The position numbers and the translations under genes were made by a program. Of a stretch of 64,000 nt of DNA, positions 1-9,200 are shown piece after piece. The number at the start of each line of letters is the position of its first letter. Position 1 is the first letter of the stretch. The stretch is from NCBI GenBank assembly GCA_018136815.1, contig CM030939.1:3899419-3963418 (forward strand), in the 5' to 3' direction. The stretch comes from Isochrysis galbana. Lineage: Eukaryota > Haptophyta > Isochrysidales > Isochrysidaceae. The notes below the pieces were generated by a model, which saw nothing but the letters and a program-made list of their open reading frames with translations, was not told where the DNA came from and ran no database searches.

Positions 1-1
1 G

Positions 2-460
2 GCGAAGGACAGCACACTGATCGAACTCCATGGTGCCCTCGACCAAGACTTTCGCAACCCGGGCTACTGGACTTTGTGCAATTGTCAAATTGGCCTTCGC
101 TACGTTGGCGTGCGCATTGCGTGGGCAGTGCCCCAACTGATCAATCGTACTCTCATCTATGGGCCCACGTCCCATGGCCGATTGCACCGGGCGTACCGTT
201 CGTTCAGGCGCGTTGCGCGAGTCAATGCTACAGCCGTTGCAGAGGCTCTAGAGCTAGCAGTCAAGGGCGAGGTTGCAGCGCTCGCTCACGACTATGCTGC
301 AGATGTGCGTGTCTTCAACGACAACGAACGCACGCGGACTTGCTTCCTGCAAACGGTTCTAGAGCAGCCATGTCCTCATCGAGTGTGCGATACACGTCTG
401 CGAGATAGAACGTGCCGCCCAACGGCAATAGAGCAACACGCACAACATAGTGACGTTTAA
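2..460 (+). CDS. Partial reading frame at window edge, product not recognised
   Basis: A frame open from the first bases of the window runs 152 codons to a TAA at 458-460, so if real it is the 3' end of a gene that starts outside. An internal ATG lies at 74. The translation has no domain I recognise; it is rich in Arg, Ala and His, and its last 40 residues are Cys/Arg-rich and look less protein-like. No introns or transposon motifs were identified. It could equally be a decayed mobile-element fragment, since known repeat ends start about 150 bp downstream. Confidence 0.25.
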   Translation, partial: AKDSTLIELHGALDQDFRNPGYWTLCNCQIGLRYVGVRIAWAVPQLINRTLIYGPTSHGRLHRAYRSFRRVARVNATAVAEALELAVKGEVAALAHDYAADVRVFNDNERTRTCFLQTVLEQPCPHRVCDTRLRDRTCRPTAIEQHAQHSDV

Positions 461-611
461 CGGCTAGCCAACTGCTCGTTGAGGAGCGTCTGAGCGTCTC
501 GCACGCTGAGCACGAGCCAATGGCACGTGTCACATTTTTGTCTACTTTTTTTTGCCATCGCGTCCTTGGCTACAAGCGTTGAACCTAGATCTAGGTTGGG
601 CCCCACCTAGG

Positions 612-770
612 TAGGGCGGTCAAACACGGCTTTTTAAGTACTAATATTGGGGAGGGTCGACATTTTTGACCGTGAGCGGAAAGCCCCGGCGAAAGCGGCT
701 CGGAGGGTCTCCCCGCCTTTTCTAAATCCTCGTCCGAAAAGACGGTGCGAAGTCCCGTCGGACCACCCCC
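612..770 (+). repeat. Transposon end copy 1 (TAGGGCGGTCAAACA family)
   Basis: The segment starting TAGGGCGGTCAAACA is repeated in opposite orientation at 36353-36504 with only a few differences over about 150 bp. A third copy of just the terminal bases lies at 49432-49450. The shared outer edge (TAGGG...) is what one expects of a DNA-transposon terminus, and hAT elements often begin in this way, but no transposase lies next to this copy. The GC-rich interior has no coding potential that I can defend. Confidence 0.6.
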
Positions 771-851
771 CCTTGCACACGCTCTGGCGGCTCACACGAG
801 CTGAACTGGACGTCGCTCCCACTGAGAGATGTGTTTCTTTCACTTAAAAGG

Positions 852-1383
852 CAACTATCAGTAAACTGATAGGGTCATGGAGCGCGCGCCGCCGCCCTCC
901 CTCGCTGCCGCTGCCCTCGCCGAGATGGACGAAGGCTTGAGTGACACGCCGCTGTCGCCGAAGCGACCGCGTCAGGACGACCCTCCCAGCCAGGTGGGCA
1001 CAGGAGCCAGCCTGCCTCGGGTCCCCCCAGAGGGCCAGCTGGGCCAGCTCAGGGGGCAGTGGAGGCTGGGGCTGGGCCCCTAGCCTCTCCTGCCTCTCCC
1101 TCGCTGGCCTCGCTGGTCCTGGGTGCCCTCCTGGCGGCTCAGGTGGTCTGTGGCTCAGTGGTGGAGTGGGGGGTCAGTACGATCAGGATCAGGGGCCAGT
1201 GCAGGCGAATGCGTGCGGCGCGCGATGCGCGCTCGGCGAGGGTCTGTGCCAGAGTGATGTCAGCTCAGCCCCTGCCAGCAGGCAGGGGCTGAGGTTGAGT
1301 GTGCAGGCCCACCCGGGGGGTGTCTGCGATGGAGGAGGGGGGGCACGGGGCCCCAATGACCCTATCAGTTTTACTGATACTTG
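852..1383 (+). mobile_element. Palindrome-ended non-autonomous element, copy A (with NLS exon module)
   Basis: Both ends carry the same palindrome: CTATCAGTAAACTGATAG then GGGTCAT at the left, and its inverted near-copy at the right (1360-1383). Four bases after the left palindrome an ATG (877) opens a peptide with a basic motif (LSPKRPRQDD) that ends at a possible splice donor (CAG|GTGGGC, about 991). The rest is GC-rich filler shared, in the opposite orientation, with the copies near 5.2 and 52.6 kb. No transposase is present. I see no clear target-site duplication at this copy. Confidence 0.6.
877..991 (+). other. Exon-1/NLS module 1 (ATG, SPKRPR motif, splice donor)
   Basis: Two in-frame ATGs (877 and 925) precede the peptide MDEGLSDTPLSPKRPRQDD and a donor-like CAG|GTGGGC. 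Related short basic peptides, each also next to a GT donor, occur at 15340, 35385, 36235 and 46607. The PKRPR core matches the classical monopartite nuclear-localisation pattern, so this may be the first coding exon of a transposase whose later exons are missing. Function is inferred from motif and recurrence only. Confidence 0.45.
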
Positions 1384-1628
1384 TACCCGCCATTATGATA
1401 AAAATCTGCTTACACAGCAGCACCCCTGGAGCGTCTCCACATGCATGGCGCCGCCCCCACTCCACGGCGGTGTGACACTCGTCATCGCCGTCGTCGCCGC
1501 CGCCATCGTTGCTGCACATCAGGTCGGCGGCCATGGGGGGGGGGGGGGGCTCGGAGCTGGGAGCGCCGGTATTTCCCGCGCCTGAACTTGTATTAGTAAA
1601 ACAAGTTGAATTGTAGGCTCTAGTCTTG
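1384..1628. other. Gene-free spacer with a G tract
   Basis: Nothing gene-like is visible. A run of more than a dozen G lies near 1534-1548. Confidence 0.5.
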
Positions 1629-2093
1629 TCATATGACACTCAGTATCAGGTCTAGAGCAACTAATACTGAGATATCATATATGATATCATATATGACAGA
1701 ACAACCTGGCAACCAAAAGCTCGATGTAGGTGAATCAGTTGAGGAGAACGCCAGGTGGAGTGGGACATCATCTCCTTGTGCAAGTATACCTTTTGCGGTA
1801 CGCATTACCATGTCTGCGACAGCTTCGAACACTTCTTTCTTCACAGACTCGATGCTTTTTCTCACGGCCCTACAATCCCAATGTTCGTATCTTTGGAGCT
1901 CTGTGGTGAAATTGGAGTCACGTTGGAGCTCTTCACAAATACATATATCCATTATGTCACTTTGCACAACACTCAAGTCCAACCATTCCTTGTCAGACAT
2001 CTGTGCTATGCTCATAGACGATAGTGATTCCACGGAATGCTTCCCTTTTCCTAGCAGCCCATTCACGACAGATTGGGGATCCCTTTCGCCCAT
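1629..2093 (-). CDS. Hypothetical 154-residue reading frame, low GC
   Basis: An uninterrupted ATG-to-stop frame of 154 codons lies on the minus strand in a patch clearly less GC-rich than its surroundings. The first 115 residues have a normal acidic/hydrophobic mix suggesting helices. The last 40 run through a palindromic ATATCATATATGATATC-type sequence, giving a repetitive Tyr/Ile/Asp tail. I do not recognise a family. It could be part of a mobile element or a decayed gene. Confidence 0.25.
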   Translation of the reverse strand: MGERDPQSVVNGLLGKGKHSVESLSSMSIAQMSDKEWLDLSVVQSDIMDICICEELQRDSNFTTELQRYEHWDCRAVRKSIESVKKEVFEAVADMVMRTAKGILAQGDDVPLHLAFSSTDSPTSSFWLPGCSVIYDIIYDISVLVALDLILSVI

Positions 2094-2269
2094 AGGAAGC
2101 GCTCGGTGGTACTAGGAAGATTATATTATATTAATCCTGTCACGAAATACCTAGGCCGACACGCTTTGGCCATGCGTAAAAGCTAACGTTATGTACGAAG
2201 GCGCTATGCGGGCACTGAGCGCGCCCTTCCTCCTCGGTGCCACAAGGCAGACGAGACCATGTGTAGGCT

Positions 2270-2460
2270 GATGGTGATTGAACGCTTTTCCATGCGGTGG
2301 GGGTGATGGCGATTGAACGCGTTCCCACGTGTAGGCTGATGGTGATTGAACGCTTTTCTTTGATGTGGGTGATGGTGATTGAACGCTTTTCTTTGATGTG
2401 GGTGATGGTGATTGAACGCTTTTCTTTGATGTGGGTGATGGTGATTGAGCGCTTCTCGCC
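2270..2460. repeat. 33-bp minisatellite, about five units
   Basis: The unit contains GATTGAACGCTTTTCTTTGA then TGTGGGTGATGGT. Three central units are essentially identical and the outer units diverge. Because 33 is a multiple of three, both strands stay open: the minus strand reads as repeated KEKRSITITHI. There are no spacers, so this is not a CRISPR array. Confidence 0.85.
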
Positions 2461-4126
2461 TGACGTCCCCCTTGTTCTAGCTCTAGGCACCAGATGAAGG
2501 TCGGGCGCGTGATAGCGCGGACGGATCTCGGGGGAATCGCGTGTCATGAAATAAGGGCCCCGAAATAACCTTATCGGCCCCGCGGCGCGACCGCCAAATC
2601 TGTACTGTTAGAGCCCCAACGCATGTGCAGAGGAGGGAGGAGGGGCGAGGGAGGCGGTAAAACGGTAAAACCCACCATTTTCCTCGGCAATTTTTCGTGG
2701 TGGCAGGTGTAAGCCCCCCAGGAGTTTTTTCTTGGGCTTCGGAGAACGGTCCAAAAATGCAGCCCCCCCCCCCCCGGCAAGTTAGTGGTTATAAATCGCT
2801 CTTTGATTTTTGATCGCCCTATCATTAAGATGAAGATGAAGACATCATCATACATCATACGTAAATAAAGGAAAGAAGGCTGGAAAGGATGACGATTCAG
2901 ATGGTGGTTCTCAATGTGAGGAGCATGTTCAGCAGGACACCCAGACAAAAGCGCAGCTCTGATTTGTCAAAAACGGCGACTATGACGCATCCAAGATATG
3001 CACAGATATTTTCCCGAAAGCGGAAAAGGATATTCTTGTGTATCCGAAAATGTGCACGTCCCAAGTGAAGATCCCTCGGGCCGCTCGCTGCGGCCTACCT
3101 CGAGCTAACAAGATTATGGCCGTCTCATACAGCAATTTACCTCAATTCGCGCGTGTTGAAGTGGACGAAATCTGGTCCTCCATCAAGTGAGTCGATTGTC
3201 CTATGAAGAACATGGTCAGAGAGTAAGAGAACTCTATGGCTCGTCATGTGTGATGTGACGGGCTCCGCAAGCACGACTTACTGCTTGGCGAGATGGGTCG
3301 TCGTCCTAATCGGCACGAAGTTGGCTTGAAGACCAAGGACCCCCCAGGTGCCAACCAAAAGCAAGACCACGCACTGGATCAAAATCTGGACAGCACCAAC
3401 AAGGCAGATGCGAGCAGACTGAATCACTCATAAGACGAGGCGTGGTGGACACTATGGAGGTGCGCACCTCAAACGGTGGGTAGGTGAACGGTTCCTGTAT
3501 CGCTTTGAGGTAGTTGCGGTCTGCGGGTTCGTTTGGCAGGCGAGGAGTGGTGGGTGTCGCAGCTCGTGGCAGCTGGTGCCGTGAAGGTGTGCAGCGCGCC
3601 GTGATGCTGCGCACGTTGGATGGCGCAGACGGTCACGTGGAAGAGCGCAAGGATGGACAAGAAGACGGCGGTCTTGTATAGCCGGCGCCCCATCGCGCGC
3701 GAGCGAGCGGTAGGCAAGCGAGAGGGGAGGAAAGGATGGAGAGAGGGGGAGAGCGGAGGGGAGCGGCGCCCGGCGCGGAGGCTGCGTACGAGAGGGGGCC
3801 AAGGGGGGGAAAGGGGGGGGGGGCGGGGGGGCGCGGGGGGGGGGGGGGGGGGGGGGATACCGGGGGGAGGGGTAAGCGGAGGGGCGATACCGGAGGGAAG
3901 TCGACTCCTCCCTCTCCCGCGCTGGCGAGGGCAGGCGAGAGGAGTGGGAGAGGAGAGTGGAGGGAGGAGAGAGGAGAGAGGAGGGAGGAGAGTAGAGAGA
4001 GGAGGGACGAGGGACGAGAGAAGAGGGACAAGAAACGAGAGACGAGAGAAGGCGGACGCTCAGTAGGATTGCTGTTTCCCAGCGAGCGGACGAGAGAGGG
4101 GAGGGGGTGGGCGAGAGAGCGCGGAG
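2461..4126. other. Gene-free, low-complexity region upstream of the TPR gene
   Basis: No convincing gene. It contains a C14 run near 2762, a moderately AT-rich patch near 2800-2900, a G run of more than 20 near 3830-3857, and a purine-rich stretch (GAGAGG-type) at about 3720-4090 that leads to the ATG of the TPR gene at 4127. The open frames across the purine tract are compositional artefacts. Confidence 0.5.
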
Positions 4127-5125
4127 ATGGCAGTTGTAGCCGCCGGCAGACGATTCCGATTCCTACTCGGCCGATGGCCCAGTGGCCCGCGTGCCATTTG
4201 CTTGGCCTCCGGTTCGTATGTACCTCCAGCTGCCGAAGCGCGCCTCCGCGAACTGCAGGCCCAGATGCAGAGACTGCATGCGGCAGGCAGCTATGAGGCG
4301 GCGCGCGGCCTCGCCGAGGAGTGCCGCTTGCTTGCGCTGGGCGAATTCGGGCCTGAACACCCAGTGAGCGCATCGGCCGTGAACAATCTCGCTCTCATGC
4401 ACAAGTCGCTCGGCCAAACAGAGCGCGCCACTGTGCTCTACCGAGAGGCTCTCGAGCTCTATGGGCGGAGTGTTGGTGAGGCGCATCGCAGCACTGCAAC
4501 TGTTGCATGTAACCTTGCGCTGCTGCTACGCGATACGGCGATGAGAAATACACCCGAGAACGGCCCTGATGATGCCGGAGATGGGACTGGGGAGGGGATC
4601 ACTGGGCAGGCATCTACCCTACTAGACGAGGCCCAGACCCTCCTAGAAGGTGCTGTGGCGACGCGATCGCAAGTCTTGGGTGAGAGGCATCCAGAGGCAT
4701 CTTTGGCGAGGTCGCAGCTCGCTTCGGTGCTTCGCGCAAAGGGGCGGCTTGATCATGCATCCGAGCTGCTCGAGCGAGCTGTTGAGGACTTGGACTCGGC
4801 CCACTTCACTGCAGAGGCAACTCACGGCCCGGAAGGCAAAGTCACCTCTCGCATTGCCTCTCTCCTAGCAAGTGCGCTAAACTCTTTGGCACTGCTGCGA
4901 AAGCAACAAGAGCGGCTTGCGGATGCCGAGCCGCTCTACCTTCGGGCCTCGGCTCTGTACGACCGGTCGAGTGGCCCGTCAAGTCCGGACGCTATCGTGT
5001 GCAGGTATAACTTGGCGGAGCTCGCGCTCGTGCGCGGAGATGACGGAAGCGCTAGGCAGATTCAACAAGATATTCTGCAGAGAGTCAACGGGGCGGGGGA
5101 ACCAACTGAGGACAGGTCAGTGTGA
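4127..5125 (+). CDS. TPR protein, kinesin-light-chain/TTC19-like repeats, possibly mitochondrial
   Basis: A single-exon frame of 332 codons from ATG at 4127. After an Arg-rich, acid-free N terminus (about residues 1-30), which looks like an organelle presequence, residues 35-315 form helix-turn-helix repeats of the TPR_12 type. Examples are the blocks around ASAVNNLALMHKSLGQTERA and SALNSLALLRKQQERLADAE. These are separated by an acidic loop near residues 145-160. TPR proteins of this type are scaffolds for partner proteins; TTC19, which acts in complex III turnover in mitochondria, is one relative with similar size and targeting. The orthology is a guess. The next element downstream is a GC-rich repeat, so the gene stands alone. 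Confidence 0.75.
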   Translation: MAVVAAGRRFRFLLGRWPSGPRAICLASGSYVPPAAEARLRELQAQMQRLHAAGSYEAARGLAEECRLLALGEFGPEHPVSASAVNNLALMHKSLGQTERATVLYREALELYGRSVGEAHRSTATVACNLALLLRDTAMRNTPENGPDDAGDGTGEGITGQASTLLDEAQTLLEGAVATRSQVLGERHPEASLARSQLASVLRAKGRLDHASELLERAVEDLDSAHFTAEATHGPEGKVTSRIASLLASALNSLALLRKQQERLADAEPLYLRASALYDRSSGPSSPDAIVCRYNLAELALVRGDDGSARQIQQDILQRVNGAGEPTEDRSV

Positions 5126-5174
5126 TGAATGCTGTCTTGAGCACTGCGTAATGGGTGCTTATTGTATTGTAGAT

Positions 5175-5815
5175 ATGGTCAACCTACTCTTATAGTAGAC
5201 CAACCTAATTTTATAAATGGGGTTCATTGGGGGCCTCGCGCCCCCCTCACTCCATCGCGGACACCCCCCGGGCGTGGGCTCGTACAATCAACCCCAGCCA
5301 CTGCCCTCTGGCAAGGGTTGGGCACTCATCAATCTGGCCCAGACCCCCAGTGGGCGCGGGCCGCGAGCCGCACTCCCACGCCCGCATTGGGCCTGCCCTC
5401 GAGCTGACTCCCCCATGTCCCCCGTCCCTGGTCGCCAGGCATACTGGCATACAAGGGCCTCTAGGTGGCTCCCATGGCCAGCGAGGCGAGCGTGGGAGCG
5501 TGGGAGAGGCAGGGGGCCCAGGGGCTGACCCCCAGCCTCCACTGCCTCCTGAGCTGCCCTTGCTTGCCCTCTTGGAGCCCCCATAGTACCTCTGAGAGCA
5601 GGCCAGGGCGCGCATGGCGACGGGCCACAGGAACGACAAAAAACAGCACGATCTGGATGCTGACACGGAAAAAGGTAATTCTAATCCCTGTTTACGATAT
5701 GCGATATGTGTGCAAAGGCGGCTTACCTCTTGCGGCGCGTTATGCCTGCGCGAGCCATGGCCCCCCTCTGGAGGGTCCCTTGGGTCCCCCGTAAAAACTA
5801 ATACCGGACCGCTAG
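5175..5815 (-). mobile_element. Palindrome-ended GC-rich element, copy B
   Basis: The left edge has a CTACT/AGTAG palindrome near 5182, then the family's C-rich segment (GGGGGCCTCGCGCCCCCC). The body matches copies at 852, 52646 and 58770 (for example CTCAGG(A)GGCAGTGGAGGCTGGGG in reverse). Inside, on the plus strand, an ATG at 5614 begins a short charged peptide that runs into AAAAAG|GTAATT, a splice-donor-like site shared with the 52.6-kb copy (AAAAAG|GTAATA). There is no transposase. The right border is not certain. Confidence 0.55.
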
Positions 5816-6284
5816 GGACCGGAGCACGCCTCTCGCCCTTGCGACCCTCACGTCCCCGGACCCTACGTAGCGCACAAGCGCAGAGTGGCCACAAGGCAGG
5901 ATGAGGCGGGGGTGAGGCATAGGAAGCGGGCGTGGCTCCGACGAGGGCCACACGCGAGGCGAGAATGTTTAAAATAATTTTGCCCCTTGGCCCTTGGTGA
6001 TCTATGGTCTACTGTAAGGCGGCGTTCCCCTGTCGAAAGGCAATCCCACATCCGCATCCGCACAAGGACCCGCAAGGAAGAAGAAGGAAAACAAGAAGTA
6101 TGAGAAGAAGGGTGCAGCGCTTTTACATCAGCACTGACGCAAAAATAGGAAAAAGTGAAAGTACAAAGGATGGGCCTCCGTAGTTTTCCGCACCTCCGGT
6201 AGACAAGTGCCTCTATTGGGCCCATCTCGAGAAGACGAGCTCCACGATCCCGCAAATTAGGTTCTCAATCACACTCGTCACTCG
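5816..6284. other. Gene-free spacer, 3' flank of the giant TPR gene
   Basis: No gene or repeat that I can support. It probably contains the 3' untranslated region of the minus-strand gene ending at 6285. Confidence 0.5.
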
Positions 6285-9200
6285 TCACTCTCTAATCCTC
6301 GTCCTCGGGTCAAAGTCCATGACCACCAGCGCATTGGCGTAGTCCGATAGTGCATGAGCTTTTCGACCCTGATCCCCTTGGGCAATGATGGCCTCGCACT
6401 TCTTCAGCCATCCGTCGGGTATTAGGGGCAAGCGGGTGACGCAACCCTTGAGATCAGCTTCAGCGAAGTCCCATCGCCCACCGGCAAGGTGCAACACCGC
6501 TCGATTGTACATCGTAAACCCGCAATCGTGCCTATAGCAGATCGCTGCGTTGAATCTGTCAAGGGCTTTCGCTCGGTCGTCAAGAAAAGCATACGCCAGC
6601 CCCGCGCCAAAGGCCGCGCGGCCGCGCAAGACGCGCCAACGTCCTGAAATGATACCATCATTCACCGCAGTTGGACCCTGCACCTGCGGGCCCGGATCCA
6701 CGTTCGGCGACTTTCGCTCTACGACAAGAGGCGCGAGCGAATTGCCCATGAAGTCACCGACCGCTTCGCTTGCCAGTGAATCTTGATGATCCTTTTCCCA
6801 CGCATTTTTCTCATGTACATCCGAGACGAGAAGCCCCAACGCCGCATCATACATGTTGGCCGACTCCTCCCATTCCCCACGCTTGGCGGCATGAAAACCT
6901 GTCGCCACTAGCTTACGTGCCGCGGTTAGTGCGCGCAAACGGTTGAGGGTGAGAGCGCCCGTATTCAAATCTTCTCTCCCGAGCTCGTCAAGTTCTCTGC
7001 GCGCACGCCTTTGATCACCAAGATGCATTCGGATCATCGAGAGCGAGATAGAGCGTCTATCATGAGCATCCTTGACCTTTGTGTCAATGTTAGGAGAAAG
7101 GGATGCCTCCAAGTCATGGATCGCGCCTCCAACGTCTCGCTGGGCTAGCTTCAACGCAGCTCGTACTTCCAGCGCTTCGGGGAGGTGTGGGACCAGCAGT
7201 AAGACCGTAGCAACGCACCGCGACGCGGCAACGGCTTGATTTACATACAAGAAGAGGCGGGCTAGGGCCAGTTGCGGTGCAGGGTCACTCGGAAATCTCA
7301 GCTTCGCGCGTGAATACATGCGTCTCGCTCCAGGTACATTGCCGGCGTCTAAGTGCGCATGCCCAAGGCCAATTAGAGCTTGGAGCACAGTTTTGAGGGG
7401 TGGGCGCAGCGAGAGCGCCGATTCGAAGGCGTTTATAGCCCGCTCCGAATGGCCATGCTGAAGGAGCACCATGCCTTGTGCCACGTAGCAGTCAGCTAAT
7501 CGAGCCACGGGGATGGCACCAACGAGATGGGCTTCACAAATTGTGGACGCAAACTTCACAGCAGCGTCCAATGCTCGCAACGCGCCCGTACGGTTATCCT
7601 GCCGTTCGAGCGCCAACCCAAGGTTGTAGTGAGCGGCAAAGTTCAGAATAGCGTCACGCCTTTGCGCCAAGGCAGCCAAACTTAATGGCTCGCGTGGTTT
7701 GTGGCCGAGCTCTTGCCCTGCCGATGCGCCTTTCAGTGTATCTGACGGCGTTCGTGATTTCGGCGCCCCGTGCTCCGAATCAATGGATGCAGTCACCTCG
7801 CTCAAGGAAATGGCAGCGACATCAATCGCGCCGATGTTCATAAGCGTTGTCCCTTGGGCGAAACGGGCGAGGCGCAATGGTCCGGGACGTAGTAGCGCAG
7901 CGCCACGCGCCATCGCCTCTTGAAGGCTGAGCATCGACGCAGCTACCTGGCCCGCAGAGAGCTGAATGACAGAGAGAAAGACAAGGACATTTGCAAGCTG
8001 GGCGTTTAGCTCGGGTGTTTTGTCGGCAGCAGAAGAGAGCCTGAGCGCGACCTTCTGGAGCTCGCCAGCCGCACGGCTATGTTGACCGTCCCGGTCGAGA
8101 ATGAATGCGCGGTGAAGTTGAGCGCGAAGCATGCCATCCTTCTTCAACTTGTTGGCCTTCTTGAAAGCAGCTAGCTCCGCCTTCAATTCTAGGTTCCGCT
8201 TCCGTCGCAACGACTTCGGATTGAGTGCGCGTATAGGCTCTGCTGCCGAACCGGCCCCTGAGATGGAGTCGCTAGCCCCGCAATCCTCCTCCGATGGTTC
8301 GTCACCGTTCTCTCCATTCTTTTCGCCGCTGTCCTCGCTGCTTTCGTTGCCGTCGGGGACGCCCCATTCATCGGTGGCCAGGGACCGAGCCTCTACGTGT
8401 TGCTCAAGCGCCGTGGTCTCAAGTGTCGATTGAGCCCATTCTCGTTCCATTCGGAGGTTGAACCTAGCCCAGCCGATACCCTCGTGCGCTTGGGCAGATT
8501 TGGGATTGGAACGCGTGGCACAGCGATACGAGTGTAGGGCACCACGCATGTCATGCATTGCCAAGCGCAGGTGGCCATCGCGGAGCCATATCGTCGACAT
8601 GTCCTTCGGTCGGTCAGTGGAAGCTAGGGCAGCGCTACTGTGCGCCTTTTGGATGGCCTCGAGAGCACCATTAATATCGCCTACAATCTGCTTGGCAACG
8701 GCTAGCAGCGACAAGTCGAGAGCCCTTTGCATGGCGTCGTCGCCGCTGTGGCGTGGGAGATCGAGGACTCGATCTAGCAGGCGAATGGCCTCGCCTGCAC
8801 CATCGGTGAGAAGCTGTGCCTCTGCTTGCAAAACCTGTAGCCGGTAGTTGGTAACGCCCGGAGGGAGGAGGTTGGCCTGAATACTGAAATGCCGCGGCTG
8901 GGTGACAATCTGAGGTTCGCCTCCGACAATTACACAACGGGTTCCCCTCGGCCCAATGACACTCGAGGAGCGCCGGGAGAGAAGTTGCGGTGCGTTGTCA
9001 TGAACGACACTGGACACGCGCCGTTGGAGCGCAGGTGGGCCGTCACCTTCCGCGATGGCGGAGCGGTGCCGCTGAAGCATTGCTTTGCTGTCATCCTCGA
9101 TGATGCTTGAGGACCGGCGTTGGAGCCCAGGCGCTTGGCCCCCGGCCTCGATCACACTAGGAGCACGTGTCAGACTAGGTCGACAACGCAGCTGCGTCCT

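Noticed and set aside
852-1383. Helitron interpretation of the palindrome-ended elements
   Set aside because: Helitrons carry one hairpin near the 3' end with a CTRR end. Here palindromes sit at both ends or at the leader, and some copies have flanking direct repeats.
2270-2460. Possible CRISPR array
   Set aside because: Units are directly adjacent with no unique spacers, and the setting is eukaryotic.
3633-4373. Long minus-strand Pro/Ser/Leu-rich frame and overlapping Gly/Arg-rich plus-strand frames
   Set aside because: They follow a purine-rich and poly-G tract and are open because of composition only.
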